DNA from: CAZLWA01 sp964563165
GTDB lineage: Bacteria > CLD3 > SB21
Reading direction: 5' to 3'
Length of the DNA stretch: 64,000 bases
NCBI GenBank assembly: GCA_964563165.1
Contig: CAZLWA010000005.1
Span: 1-64,000 of the forward strand
The notes under the pieces were generated by a model. It was not told the DNA's origin. It was given only the letters and a program-made list of their open reading frames with translations, and ran no database searches. This document shows positions 8,519 through 18,096 of the stretch, piece by piece. Numbering within the stretch: position 1 is the stretch's first letter; each line of letters begins with the position of its first letter. A program made the position numbers and the translations under genes.

Positions 8519-9156
8519 ACAGTCACAAAGCCATGGACCGCATCATTGAAAGATTCCTGATTTTATTTCTCTTTATTTCTTTGACCGGCCGAAATTTGTT
8601 TTCACAAAATCACACCGATGTCAGCATTTTTCGCAGCATCAATAATAATCATTCTTCTTTCAGCGATGGTTTTTTTCAATTTCAGAGTGCGACGGTCAAA
8701 CCGGTTTACGTGGGCCTACCCATCGGGTTTCTGGCAACGGGTATCCTTCGAAAAGACAAGCGTGCGGAAGACGCCGGCACGCTGTTGGCAGCCACGGCGG
8801 TTTTTAATTTCGGTCTGACCACCGGAATGAAATATCTGATAGACCGGAAACGGCCTTTTAGAACATTGGCCGGCGTTCACACCAAGGGCACGCTTGAAAC
8901 TTCACCGTCGTTTCCATCCGGGCACACCAGTTCAGCATTCGCGATGGCAACGATGCTGTCACTCCATTATCCGAAATGGTATGTGATCATCCCTTCGTAT
9001 GCGTGGGCTTCGCTTGCGGGATACAGCCGTATCGCGATCGGGATGCATTATCCCAGTGATGTGCTCATGGGAGCGGCGGTCGGCGTTGGGAGCTCCCTTT
9101 TAATTTACCAATTACGAAAGCCGGTCCTCGCCTTGAAAGACAAGATATTTCACTGA
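8515..9156 (+). CDS. PAP2-family phosphatase, exported or membrane-bound
   Basis: The 213-residue protein has an N-terminal hydrophobic segment ending ...LFSQ, then the three-part acid-phosphatase signature: KYLIDRKRP (KX6RP), PSFPSGH, and SRIAIGMHYPSD (SRX5HX3D). This family dephosphorylates lipid phosphates such as phosphatidic acid, undecaprenyl pyrophosphate or lipid A, with the active site on the periplasmic face. Translation is coupled to the thioesterase upstream by an ATGA overlap. Its 3' end overlaps by seven bases the convergent nucleotidyltransferase gene. Substrate unknown. Confidence 0.88.
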   Translation: MNSHKAMDRIIERFLILFLFISLTGRNLFSQNHTDVSIFRSINNNHSSFSDGFFQFQSATVKPVYVGLPIGFLATGILRKDKRAEDAGTLLAATAVFNFGLTTGMKYLIDRKRPFRTLAGVHTKGTLETSPSFPSGHTSSAFAMATMLSLHYPKWYVIIPSYAWASLAGYSRIAIGMHYPSDVLMGAAVGVGSSLLIYQLRKPVLALKDKIFH

Positions 9157-9743
9157 CGGGAGCTTTTTATTTTTTCATAATCTTCGATCGTATCCATATC
9201 CTGTAATATGCCTTCGTCTTCAACCGCCAGCCATCTAATATCTTTCCGATGATCGCGCAGCACTTGATACAAAATTCTTTCTGACGTGCACGAAAGACAT
9301 TCGTCGGCTATTTTTTTATCGAGCAGAACCGGGTGGCCCCGGTGACGCTGAAACGTCGGAACAATGACGGCTCCCCGTTCAAATGCGTTTATCATCGCGG
9401 TTACGGTTTCTTTTTTGAAAACAGGCATGTCGGCGGGTGTGATAAAAACCGCGGCCGAATCGGAGGCGGCTTGCTGCAGCCCGATTTTTATCGAGGAGCT
9501 CATACCTTTGGAGGGATCGGGATTAAGAACCCATTTCACTTTTTCAACGTGAATGTTTTTCTTAAAAGCGGAGGCGAATTTCCCAACAACAATGAGAATT
9601 TCCAGAATGTCATCCGATTCAAATTTGTCGATGACATTCTCCAGAACCGTTTTATGACGTAACGGCAAAAGCAATTTGTTCTGTCCTAACCGCTCGGATT
9701 CACCGGCCGCTAACAGGATCGCTGAGAATTTACTTGTTTTCAT
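9150..9743 (-). CDS. MocA/MobA-like nucleotidyltransferase
   Basis: This 197-residue NTP-transferase-fold protein begins with ILLAAGESERLGQNKLLLPL, the nucleotide-binding loop of the MobA/MocA/IspD superfamily, and has the metal-site aspartate in ITPADMPV and the later RHRGHPVLL segment typical of the MocA group. MocA adds CMP to molybdopterin to give the cytosine-dinucleotide cofactor used by xanthine-dehydrogenase-type enzymes; one such enzyme is encoded at 37021-40003. That link is an inference, since the genes are far apart. The start codon overlaps the stop of the UspA gene (TAATG), so the two are coupled. Confidence 0.75.
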   Translation of the reverse strand: MKTSKFSAILLAAGESERLGQNKLLLPLRHKTVLENVIDKFESDDILEILIVVGKFASAFKKNIHVEKVKWVLNPDPSKGMSSSIKIGLQQAASDSAAVFITPADMPVFKKETVTAMINAFERGAVIVPTFQRHRGHPVLLDKKIADECLSCTSERILYQVLRDHRKDIRWLAVEDEGILQDMDTIEDYEKIKSSRQ

Positions 9744-10222
9744 TACGGCATCTTAAAACCATCTTTGGCGCGTATGGTCAGAACGGGGCACGGTGACTTC
9801 CGGACTACTTTTTCCGCCACGCTCCCGAGCAAAATATGTTCCAGCCCGCTGCGTCCGTGCGTCGAGAGGATAATGAGGTCCGCATTTTTTTCCCGTGCCG
9901 TTTTGATGATTTCAACGAACGGCTTACCCTGCAATAATAAAGTTTCTACCTGGATGTCTCCGAATTCACCCGCGCGCATTTTAATCAGTTTCTCATGAAT
10001 GTGCCGTAACGATTGTTCTGAAGACGTCCGTATGCTTTGTTCCAGTTCCATTACATCCGGCATGCCCATCGGCGAGTCGGTATAGAAGACCATCGGTTCG
10101 TATACATGCAGTAAATAGAGTTTGGACTGGAAAATCTTAGCAAGCGACAGCGCGTAATCCAAGGCCTCGTTCGCCGCCTCCGAAAAATCCGTCGGCACCA
10201 GAATATTTTTGAAATGGATCAT
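9743..10222 (-). CDS. Universal stress protein (UspA family)
   Basis: A single Usp domain of 159 residues: beta-alpha start ILVPTDFSEAANEALDYA and the ATP-binding end STHGRSGLEHILLGSVAEKV followed by CPVL. The G-x2-G-x9-G-S motif is intact, so this is an ATP-binding type. Such proteins act in the cytoplasm in stress survival, usually as dimers. Just before the start lies AGGGAGGTGACC on the coding strand, a strong ribosome-binding site. It is followed with a one-base overlap by the nucleotidyltransferase gene and preceded by thiE after 17 bases. Confidence 0.92.
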   Translation of the reverse strand: MIHFKNILVPTDFSEAANEALDYALSLAKIFQSKLYLLHVYEPMVFYTDSPMGMPDVMELEQSIRTSSEQSLRHIHEKLIKMRAGEFGDIQVETLLLQGKPFVEIIKTAREKNADLIILSTHGRSGLEHILLGSVAEKVVRKSPCPVLTIRAKDGFKMP

Positions 10223-10239
10223 CGGTCACCTCCCTAAGG

Positions 10240-10857
10240 TTAGGTAGTCAAACCTAAAATATCTTTTAGATCCGGCCAAGGATGTTGATTCATCCAAATA
10301 GAAATTCCGGCGACGCCATACGCACCCTGACGCAGCCAAAAACCGGCGTTGTCTGCATGAATCCCGCCCAGAGCGAAAACGGGAATGGTTGAGTTCTTAC
10401 AACATTCATGAAAGTAGCCGGCCGTCAGGACAGAAGGCCCGGCCGGTTTGGACGAGCTTTCAGCGACCGGCCCTAAGACAACAAAATCGGCACCGAGCGA
10501 CTGCGCATTCAAAACCCCCTCGCGTGAATGCGTGGAAACGCCGATCAGTTTTTCGTTTCCAAGGATTTTTCTTGCCCGGTCAGCCGAAATGCTTGTTTCC
10601 GAAAGATGAACGCCGTCCAAATCGAGGCTGAGAGCGATGTCACATCGATCGTTAATCAACAGCTTTGCTCCGAATGTTTCAGTGAGAGTTTTTATTTCTC
10701 CGCATAGGCGGTGCAATGCGGCGGGCGACAGGTCTTTTTCACGAACTTGTATCGCTCGAACGCCGTGGGTTAACGCCTCCTCTATTTGGGCCAAAAATAA
10801 CGCAGGCCCGATCTGTTTTCGGTCCGTTATGGCATAAAACTTAAAATTAATTTTCAT
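10240..10857 (-). CDS. thiE: Thiamine-phosphate synthase
   Basis: ThiE joins hydroxymethylpyrimidine diphosphate and thiazole phosphate to make thiamine phosphate. The TIM-barrel motifs are present: FYAITDR, AIQVREKDLS, LLINDRCDIA, DGVHLSE, IGVSTHS, DFVVLGPV and VFALGGIH. The phosphate loop reads SSSKPAGPS rather than the common TxTK form, a mild deviation that leaves a TenI-like role possible. The ATG at 10857 fits the family start (MKINFKFYAITDR) and has AAGGA just upstream; a longer in-frame ATG at 10920 adds 21 unlikely residues. The start overlaps the preceding flippase-like gene by 11 bases. No other thi gene is nearby. Confidence 0.87.
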   Translation of the reverse strand: MKINFKFYAITDRKQIGPALFLAQIEEALTHGVRAIQVREKDLSPAALHRLCGEIKTLTETFGAKLLINDRCDIALSLDLDGVHLSETSISADRARKILGNEKLIGVSTHSREGVLNAQSLGADFVVLGPVAESSSKPAGPSVLTAGYFHECCKNSTIPVFALGGIHADNAGFWLRQGAYGVAGISIWMNQHPWPDLKDILGLTT

Positions 10858-11872
10858 GGTCCTTAATAAGGTTGAACCGCGTGAAATAGTAAATGCCGAC
10901 GGCGCCCGGCAAAAGTACATTGCTCAAAAACAGCATGATCGAGGCGTCAAATGCCGACGCGGCCGGGACGCCGAATTTGGTCAGAAAGAAAATGGCGGCG
11001 CCTTCCCGTACCCCCAAGTCCATTACCGCGATCGGCAGAAGCGATTTGACAAACATCGCCGCGGCAGCGCTTATTAAACCGTTCCACCAGCCGATATGAT
11101 CGAACGCATTGACAAAAAAATAGAATTGCAGAAAAATGATCAGTTGAAATCCGATCGAAAAATAGAAACTGGGCATGAAGTGGTGCTTCTTGAAATTTTC
11201 CGACGCTTCAATAAGTGCAAATATGTTTTGACGGTACGGGACGTAGTAAAACAATTTTTTAGAATGTCGGATCCATGCCCGCAAAACTTTTGGAAAAAAA
11301 ACCAGCAGCAGCAACGTGAGTACAAAAACCACAGCCAGGAGCAGAAAAACCGTTTTGGCCGCCAAGGAAAAATCAAACCGGAATTCTATCATATAAAACA
11401 ACGCCGCAATTCCGCATACCCCCAATGTCCATTGTGATAGAAGCTTATCAATGATCGCCATGCCCGTCATTTGGGACCTCGAATTGGAACGGATAAAAAG
11501 TCCGCGGCCGACTTCACCCATGCGGCCCGGCGTCACTAGGCCAATGGAAAATCCGCACATGAGCGCGGAAAAAATTTCTTTTTCCGGGATAAGAGGGTCT
11601 ACGATGTGTGTCAAATATCGCCATTTATAATATTGCACCAAAAGGTTGGGTACCGTCAACGCCATTCCGATCGCGAACGGCGTCCAGCGAATGTCCTTAA
11701 AATCGGCATGGATTTCGGAGAATTGAATCTTACTCAGAACGAAATAGATCAGAATTAAGCTGATTGTAATTTTGAGCAGAAGGAAAATTATTGTTTTGAG
11801 GGATCGTTCCTTTGGTTCTGCAATCGGTTGTTGGCCTGAAGAAAAATTTTCCTCAGAATCTGGTTCGGGCAT
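10847..11872 (-). CDS. Flippase-like membrane protein (LPG synthase TM-region family)
   Basis: The 341-residue polytopic protein has about eight hydrophobic segments and the family pattern of PF03706: an early PNLLVQYYKWRYL loop, GFSIGLVTPGRMGEVGRG, and a C-terminal LGVREGAAIFFLTKFGVP region. Relatives fused to MprF flip or transfer lipids; free-standing members are annotated as flippase-like proteins of unknown substrate. The soluble N-terminal 25 residues are acidic. It lies between the EnvC-like gene and thiE and overlaps thiE by 11 bases. Confidence 0.85.
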   Translation of the reverse strand: MPEPDSEENFSSGQQPIAEPKERSLKTIIFLLLKITISLILIYFVLSKIQFSEIHADFKDIRWTPFAIGMALTVPNLLVQYYKWRYLTHIVDPLIPEKEIFSALMCGFSIGLVTPGRMGEVGRGLFIRSNSRSQMTGMAIIDKLLSQWTLGVCGIAALFYMIEFRFDFSLAAKTVFLLLAVVFVLTLLLLVFFPKVLRAWIRHSKKLFYYVPYRQNIFALIEASENFKKHHFMPSFYFSIGFQLIIFLQFYFFVNAFDHIGWWNGLISAAAAMFVKSLLPIAVMDLGVREGAAIFFLTKFGVPAASAFDASIMLFLSNVLLPGAVGIYYFTRFNLIKDHEN

Positions 11873-11896
11873 GCCTGATTTCCATTCAGTATAGAA

Positions 11897-13126
11897 TTAT
11901 TTTAGCCATTGAGCGGGATCCTGTGCTTCGCGATTTCTATAGATCTCAAAATGCAAAATCGATTTACCCTCTTCCGATTCGTCAATGGAAGCGATGGCAT
12001 CGCCTGCCGTGACCGATTGATCGGGAATAACGTATATTTCCGCTAAATGCGCATATACCGTATAATAGCCGCCTCCATGATCGATAATAACCGTGTTACC
12101 GAGGCGCCGAAGCCACGAAATGATCGTAATTTTTCCCTTCGCAACGGCACGTACTTGCGCGCCCAGCCCGGCCTGGATTTCGACTCCGGGATTGCGCGTT
12201 TTCGTTCCCAGCGTCAGATTAATTTGATCGCCGTATGATTGGACGATCCTTCCAATGACCGGATAAGGCAATTTTCCTTTAAACAGGCCGAACGTTGATT
12301 GGTCTTCGTACACGGGTTCTTTGTAAGTTGCAGAGCCGGTACTCATTTTCTTTCTTCTTTCGAGGGCCGCGGCCTCCTGTTCTCGCTTTTTCTTTTCCAA
12401 TTCGGCAATTAAGGCTCGCAGCGTCTCTAAGTCGTCTTTTTTCTCTTCCAAAAGAGATTGAAATAGAGTTTTATCTTTTCGAATTTTTCCGAGAACCGTT
12501 TTTCGCCGGGTCATTTCGGCGCTTAAATTTTTCTTTTCATTTTTCTTTTCGGCGATAATGGCCACTTCACGGCGGAGTTCGTACTCAATTTCCTGTTTCT
12601 GAATTTCAATTTGTTCTTTCTTTTGACGCAAGAGTTGCAGATCGAGTCTATCCTGATGGGCGATGAGTTTCAAATATTTCACTCGTGCATACGCCTGCGT
12701 CCATGAATCAGAAGTGAGAACATAAGCGAGCGGTTGTTCTTCCCGGTGTTTGTATATCTGTATCAAGCGTTGGGCTGTGAACTTTTTGAGGGTTTGAAGA
12801 TCGGACGTCGTTTGCGTCAGGCGCACTTTTAATTCGACAATATTACTCTCGGTCAACGTCCGCTCTTGTTCCAGTGAACCGACGAGCTGCTGAAGCAAGC
12901 CGATCTTTCGATTGATATCATTTAATTTGTCAATTCCCGATTTTTCTTTTTTGGTCTCGGATGCAATCTTGTTTTCGTACTCAAAAATTTCTTTCTTCAA
13001 TTTCTGCAGGTACTTTTGATTCTCACCGATCTTTTTTTGCAAGTTTTGCGGATAACCGCCGCTGGCCAACCAAAAGCTGAGGATTAACGAAAAAATAAAT
13101 CCAATGCGGCTGCTTATGTTAAGCAT
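11897..13126 (-). CDS. EnvC/NlpD-like murein hydrolase activator with degenerate LytM domain
   Basis: A signal peptide (residues 1-27) is followed by a long coiled coil (about residues 28-260) and a C-terminal peptidase M23/LytM fold. Zinc ligands are missing: the first HxxxD site reads NPGVE and the HxH site reads ILHFE. This matches EnvC-type activators, which do not cut peptidoglycan but switch on amidases at the division site. No amidase gene is adjacent. It overlaps the upstream radical SAM gene by eight bases. Family identity is strong; the activator role is inferred from the lost ligands and the coiled coil. Confidence 0.87.
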   Translation of the reverse strand: MLNISSRIGFIFSLILSFWLASGGYPQNLQKKIGENQKYLQKLKKEIFEYENKIASETKKEKSGIDKLNDINRKIGLLQQLVGSLEQERTLTESNIVELKVRLTQTTSDLQTLKKFTAQRLIQIYKHREEQPLAYVLTSDSWTQAYARVKYLKLIAHQDRLDLQLLRQKKEQIEIQKQEIEYELRREVAIIAEKKNEKKNLSAEMTRRKTVLGKIRKDKTLFQSLLEEKKDDLETLRALIAELEKKKREQEAAALERRKKMSTGSATYKEPVYEDQSTFGLFKGKLPYPVIGRIVQSYGDQINLTLGTKTRNPGVEIQAGLGAQVRAVAKGKITIISWLRRLGNTVIIDHGGGYYTVYAHLAEIYVIPDQSVTAGDAIASIDESEEGKSILHFEIYRNREAQDPAQWLK

Positions 13127-14522
13127 AGATGTTGTAATCAGAGACCTCGGGCTGATCCGTCAGTAATTCTTTATTTCCTTCAATTCCCAACAATTTCAGC
13201 CGGTCGAAATCAGACTCGGTAAAAAGTTTATTTTTGAGAGGATAAATAGATTTATTCGTTACCAGCGGATTGTCGGCCGGAAACCCGAATTCCTTTACAG
13301 CGATGTGCCATTCAGCTGTATGTGGAATCGGAGAGAATGAGGACAAACTGACCCGGGCGCCAAGCGCATTCACATAACGCAGGCTCTCTTCAACTTCTAT
13401 GGAAAGTTGATGCGGCAGCCCCATAATCAAATAGACCACCACTTCCTGTCTGGCAAAGCCCGCGTGTTCCAGGTTTTTCAGCGCAGTTTCCAGATCGTCG
13501 TCATTGACTTTCCGCATTTGCCGTTGCCGCTCTCTATTGTTGGTCTCATAGCTCAGGCGAATCGTCTTGAATCCGCTTTGGACGAGCAATTCTGCCAATT
13601 CCCGGTCGAGCAATTTTGCAAACAGCCCGTTGGGCGTGTGAAAATTGACGTGAAGATCTCGGGCAATAATGCGCTTCAAAATCGGCTTGATATGCTTTTC
13701 GGCATTGACAAACAACGCGTCGTCATAAAATGCAATGTTCTTGACGGCCCGTTCCGCGGCATAGAATTCAATTTCCTCAAAAACTCTTTCGGGATTTCGA
13801 CGCATGAAATTTGCCGCAAATTCATTGGTTGCACAGAAGGAACAGGAATACGGACATCCGCGCGAAGTCATCATGGCAACGTAGTCCAGTTTGGGATACA
13901 GATGATAGGCGGGAAGCGGATAATCGTCGTAATTCAGATAATTTGTTCGGACCGGGAATCCCAGTAATTCCGAAATGAGCTTCAACGCAGGCCGCTCCCC
14001 TTCTCCCTTAAAAACAAAATCCGCTCCGGAAGTTTTTTGGGCGTGTTCGGTAAATAGCGTTGCATAAATGCCCCCGAGCAGGATCTTTTTCCCTGGGAAT
14101 ATTTCACGGCACATGCGGATCACTTCATGTACACCGCGATACCAGTAGGTCATACCGGAAGTTATCAGAACCGCGTCAACGTCGCTCGTTGCATTTATTT
14201 TTTCTAAATTCGACCTGATCAGGTCCGGCGGCATTCCGTAGCGCGAATATTTTCTTTTTATCTCCGAAAATTCGGGAGGTTTGATGACCGTTTCTTTGTG
14301 AAAATGTCCGTCACCGTATACTTTTGATTTCGGCGCCGCACGATTTTGTAATTCCAAAACATCAGGATGCCATCGATCCAGCGCATCGAGAAACATTATT
14401 TCACATCCGTTCTCTTCAAGCACGCCGGCAAGATACAGCAAACCTAAGGGCTTAGACCACAGATCGTAAGCAGCGAAATCATAAATATAAGGATTGATCA
14501 AAAGGAGCGTTGGTTTTTTCAT
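13119..14522 (-). CDS. B12-binding-domain radical SAM protein
   Basis: The 467-residue protein begins with a cobalamin-binding-type Rossmann domain (LLINPYIYD, then SKPLGLLYLAGVLEENG, without an obvious DxHxxG histidine) and has a radical SAM core with the cluster motif CPYSCSFC (CX3CX2C). Further core features are FYDDALFVN and LSYETNNRERQRQMRKVN. Family members perform methylation or rearrangement on lipids, hopanoids or secondary metabolites; the substrate is unknown. It is the upstream partner of the EnvC-like gene (8-base overlap), hinting at a cell-envelope substrate. Confidence 0.87.
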   Translation of the reverse strand: MKKPTLLLINPYIYDFAAYDLWSKPLGLLYLAGVLEENGCEIMFLDALDRWHPDVLELQNRAAPKSKVYGDGHFHKETVIKPPEFSEIKRKYSRYGMPPDLIRSNLEKINATSDVDAVLITSGMTYWYRGVHEVIRMCREIFPGKKILLGGIYATLFTEHAQKTSGADFVFKGEGERPALKLISELLGFPVRTNYLNYDDYPLPAYHLYPKLDYVAMMTSRGCPYSCSFCATNEFAANFMRRNPERVFEEIEFYAAERAVKNIAFYDDALFVNAEKHIKPILKRIIARDLHVNFHTPNGLFAKLLDRELAELLVQSGFKTIRLSYETNNRERQRQMRKVNDDDLETALKNLEHAGFARQEVVVYLIMGLPHQLSIEVEESLRYVNALGARVSLSSFSPIPHTAEWHIAVKEFGFPADNPLVTNKSIYPLKNKLFTESDFDRLKLLGIEGNKELLTDQPEVSDYNIYA

Positions 14523-14688
14523 TCCATCAGGCTCTTAGTGCCGTTCCGCGTCATTGTGAACGAAGAGGTGTGACTGAGTCCTATCTCAATTTCAAAAGAG
14601 ATCCTGCGTCTGATCAAGACAACAAAATCTCCTCTGCAGAAATGTAACAACGGGAGGAAAGGTAAGCCGAATCCGTGATCCTGTAAAT

Positions 14689-16686
14689 TCAATTTTCCGT
14701 TTTGTCCATCTTGAATTGTCTCATCAGTTTTTGAACGTTGGCGGTGAGAGAATTCAAATAATCAGCCGATTTCGCGATTTGCTGGATGCCTGTGGCTACT
14801 TGCTGAGTCGTGGAGTTGATCATCTTCACATTCTCAGTTATTTGGTCGCTGGTTACGGATTGCTGCTGGCTCGACACGGCGATTTGATTGACCATTTGCG
14901 TGACCTCTTGAAACACATCCGAAATCTCCTTTAAACTGGACTTCGCCTGCTGTGCCAATGTGATCCCGCTGTCGGCTTCTTCTTTGCTCTTATCCATCAA
15001 ACTCACCGCTTCGGAAACATTGGACTGAATTTTGTTGATCATCTCGCTGATATCCGTCGTCGAATGCGCCGTGCGCTCGGCTAATTTTTTTATTTCGTCC
15101 GCCACGACGGAAAATCCTTTTCCCTTTTCACCCGCTTTTGTAGCTTCAATGGATGCATTAAGAGCGATCAAATTGATCTGCTTCGCGATATCTTCGATGA
15201 TGTTAAGTACTCTTCCGATTTTGCCGCTGGATTCGCTCAGCGAGTGAATCACATCGGACGATTGCTTGACCATCGCCACCATCTTATTTATTCCCGACAC
15301 GGTCTCCTCAATAACTTGCCCGCCCTGCTCGGCACTGGCTTGCGCATGCAAAGCCATTTCTTTTGTGTTCATTGCGCTGTGAGAAATTTCATAAACGGTT
15401 CGAGACATTTCTTCTATCGCTGCGGTAACGCTGTTGGTTTGCACCGTTTGTTCGTTCGCGCTGCTGGCAATGTTTTCAGTTCGTGTGAATATGTGTTTCG
15501 TTGTACTGGCAACCGCATTCGAGGCCACGTTAACTTCCATCAAGGTCTGTTTGATCGAGATAATAAATTTATCAAACGACCTCGTGAGACTGCCGATCTC
15601 ATCGTCCCTTTGTGAATTAAAAACGGTGTTCAGATCCACTTCATCCATCTTTAAGACGACTTCATTAATAGGCACGGATAATCTTCCGGAAACTAAAAAT
15701 ACGGTAATGCCGATGATCATAATGGTCAAAAGCCCGATGAAGGCAATGACGGATGTTAAAGCGCTCACATTGCCGAGAATTTCATTGGTCGGAACAACAA
15801 TGATGAGGCCCCAGTTTCCGGTACGCACGGGCGAATGAAACATCGCCACATCTTGCTGAGTTAGCGGATCCCTCGTTTCAATATAGCCTTCTTTGCCTTC
15901 TCTAATGCGATCCACCAATTGGGCGAGAGCCGGGTTGTTTTTTTCTTTCGCCAGGTCTTGCAGCGATCGGACTCCGACTAAGTTACGGTCGCGATAAACC
16001 ACGAAAACGCCTTTGTTGCTGACTAAGAAAGCGTAACTCGTCTTAAAAGGCTGAATTTGAATGTCGTTCACCAAATGATCCAGATATTCCAGGGATATAT
16101 CCAATTTGGCTACGCCCTGAAATATCCCTTCCTTTACAATCGGTGAAACGTAAGAAACCATCAATGCATTGTTATTCAAATACGGTTCCGTCACGAATTC
16201 CGCCCGCGTCGATTTAGGCGTCCCATACCAGTCTGATTCATCCACATCGTGAAGCGGCTCCAAAACGATTTCTCCGGGCAATCGATTCCAATAAGGAATA
16301 AATCGTCCGGTCGCATCGTGGCTGGTAGTATTGGCGAACTTCTTGTCTCTTCCGTCAAACGCATTGGGCTCATACGCGACGCTGATACCCAGAGCGTTAA
16401 AATTCGATTCTAATAAGTGACGGAGAATCTCTTTGATTTCATTTCGCTGCTGGCTTTTGTAGGTTTCCAACATTTTTCCCAGGGTCTGGACCGTAACAAG
16501 ATTCGAATTCAATTCTTCATTGAGTTGGTTCGCATTTTGACGCGCCGATTCCAGCGCCTTGCCGTACGCCAAGTCTTCAACAACCGACTTCGTAACGATG
16601 TTCACAATGAGCGTCGACGCAATGCTCACGACGACAATCGTAGGTACGATGTAGAAAATCATTCGCGAGCGAATAGTTAGTTTCAT
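14689..16686 (-). CDS. Methyl-accepting chemotaxis protein with dCache-type sensor
   Basis: Layout of the 665-residue receptor: first membrane helix (about residues 9-30), a periplasmic double-Cache-like domain (about 35-300), second membrane helix (about 305-335), HAMP, and the cytoplasmic signalling domain. The highly conserved hairpin tip is present (DIAKQINLIALNASIEATKA, then GEKGKGFSVVADEIKKLAERT). The ligand is not predictable. No che or flagellar genes are in the window. A 165-base gap upstream separates it from the radical SAM gene; I saw no clear site in it. Confidence 0.93.
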   Translation of the reverse strand: MKLTIRSRMIFYIVPTIVVVSIASTLIVNIVTKSVVEDLAYGKALESARQNANQLNEELNSNLVTVQTLGKMLETYKSQQRNEIKEILRHLLESNFNALGISVAYEPNAFDGRDKKFANTTSHDATGRFIPYWNRLPGEIVLEPLHDVDESDWYGTPKSTRAEFVTEPYLNNNALMVSYVSPIVKEGIFQGVAKLDISLEYLDHLVNDIQIQPFKTSYAFLVSNKGVFVVYRDRNLVGVRSLQDLAKEKNNPALAQLVDRIREGKEGYIETRDPLTQQDVAMFHSPVRTGNWGLIIVVPTNEILGNVSALTSVIAFIGLLTIMIIGITVFLVSGRLSVPINEVVLKMDEVDLNTVFNSQRDDEIGSLTRSFDKFIISIKQTLMEVNVASNAVASTTKHIFTRTENIASSANEQTVQTNSVTAAIEEMSRTVYEISHSAMNTKEMALHAQASAEQGGQVIEETVSGINKMVAMVKQSSDVIHSLSESSGKIGRVLNIIEDIAKQINLIALNASIEATKAGEKGKGFSVVADEIKKLAERTAHSTTDISEMINKIQSNVSEAVSLMDKSKEEADSGITLAQQAKSSLKEISDVFQEVTQMVNQIAVSSQQQSVTSDQITENVKMINSTTQQVATGIQQIAKSADYLNSLTANVQKLMRQFKMDKTEN

Positions 16687-16771
16687 TTTTTTATCCGGTA
16701 ATGTGTCTTTTCAGAAACGCTGCACCGGTAATGTATGTAAATTAGTTTGAAAAATCAAAACAGCGTGATCA

Positions 16772-17404
16772 TTATTTTAATAATTTCTTGACGGTTTCAT
16801 TGATGGTTGCAGCCGAAAAGCCCCTTTGCCGGAGAAAAAGCGACAGCTTCACACGCATTTTCGAGTTCTCCAGGCCGCGATACGTATGCATTTTTTTGTT
16901 GGCAGCCGCCCGGGCGTCCTCCCGTTCGTCCCGTTCACTGTAGATTTCCGTTAATGCCGCCTCCGCGATACCCGGCGCAATGCCCTTTTTTCTAAGCTCA
17001 AATTCCAAGGCTTGTTTGCCAATATTTTTCTTTTGTAACAGGCTCTTAACAAAGCGGCGGGCAAACTCCGTGTCATTCAAATACCCCTTGTCCACGAGTT
17101 TCGCTAAATTTTCTTCCACGGACGCTTCCGAATAGCCTTTGCGCAAAAACCGGGCCCGCAGTTCCTGCACGCTGCGCGGACGGATGGAAATCAGATTCAG
17201 GGCGGCGGCAAGACACTTTTTCTTATCGTCGAATTCACGAAGCGAGCGATACGCCGCTTCATCCAGTTCCAGGTTCGTTCGCAAGCCGAATGCAACTACC
17301 GTCTCCGGGTCCAATTCGGTCTTTTCGCCGGAATTCCACTCGACCACGCAGACCTGTTTCTTCTGAAATTTTTTCCGGTAGGAGGAAATGGATAGGATGT
17401 GCAT
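16772..17404 (-). CDS. recX: RecX-family regulatory protein
   Basis: RecX binds RecA filaments and limits recombinase activity. The 210-residue protein is built of repeated three-helix units; family features are ALNLISIRPRSVQELRARFL, KGYSEASVEENLAKL, then DKGYLNDTEFARRFV and a third unit with ELRKKGIAPGIAEAAL. An extra N-terminal beta-rich segment (about 55 residues) precedes the first repeat, as in many RecX proteins. recA is not in the window. It is transcribed with or just after the peptidoglycan-binding-domain gene, 33 bases away. Confidence 0.88.
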   Translation of the reverse strand: MHILSISSYRKKFQKKQVCVVEWNSGEKTELDPETVVAFGLRTNLELDEAAYRSLREFDDKKKCLAAALNLISIRPRSVQELRARFLRKGYSEASVEENLAKLVDKGYLNDTEFARRFVKSLLQKKNIGKQALEFELRKKGIAPGIAEAALTEIYSERDEREDARAAANKKMHTYRGLENSKMRVKLSLFLRQRGFSAATINETVKKLLK

Positions 17405-17437
17405 AAAAAGAAAAAATGGATCGTAGCACCGTGAGGG

Positions 17438-18058
17438 CTACTTTTTTTTGACTTCTTTTTTTCTGCCGATATGCAGGCAGATGTTGTGTGCTAATGCCGT
17501 TACGGTCGATTCATCAACTATTTTCGTGGACGGAACGAGCGCTTCGATCTGAAACGACTTCAGCGCCATCTCCGTAGATTCGTCAAACTGCCCGGGCGGA
17601 TCAATGGTCTCGAAACCCAGCTCGTTCAAATCCCGTTGAAGCAGCGCGACCACATTCTGTTTTCCTTCATCGCGATCTCCTTTTTTCAATTTTCTTCCGT
17701 CGTAACGCATGGGATTGAAATGAATCCATTCATTGCCCAATTCACTCTTGGCCAGCGCCTTTAGAATTTCCAAAGCCACTTCTCCGCCCACGACGCCGCT
17801 CTCAACAAGGCCGTGATCTTTTTGAAAGGCCTTCACCGCGTGAACCGTCGCATCGTTGTACGTTCCCGTTGCTCCGCCGTACGCATCAAAATAAACACCG
17901 TAGTGAAGATAATACAGATCCAATTGCAGCAGTTGAACGAATTTGGCTTCGATATTCTGAGTCGAATTCTTTTCAAGCACCATGTCTCCGTAGCGGTTTT
18001 GAGCAACGGCGGTATGGATCATAACCAGGCAGCAGGTCAGGAGCATTCGGGATTTCAT
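17438..18058 (-). CDS. Exported protein with peptidoglycan-binding-type domains
   Basis: A signal peptide (MKSRMLLTCCLVMIHTAVAQ) precedes two PG_binding_1-like helical repeats: one around FDAYGGATGTYNDATVHAVKAF (residues about 55-85) and one around LLQRDLNELGF with QFDESTEMALKSF (about 140-180). Such modules hold proteins to the cell wall. No catalytic domain follows, and the C-terminus is a basic KKEVKKK tail. Role unknown; a structural wall-binding function is the simplest reading. Confidence 0.7.
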   Translation of the reverse strand: MKSRMLLTCCLVMIHTAVAQNRYGDMVLEKNSTQNIEAKFVQLLQLDLYYLHYGVYFDAYGGATGTYNDATVHAVKAFQKDHGLVESGVVGGEVALEILKALAKSELGNEWIHFNPMRYDGRKLKKGDRDEGKQNVVALLQRDLNELGFETIDPPGQFDESTEMALKSFQIEALVPSTKIVDESTVTALAHNICLHIGRKKEVKKK

Positions 18059-18096
18059 TTTTTCCTCACAAGATTATAATGTAACGCAATAAAAGA

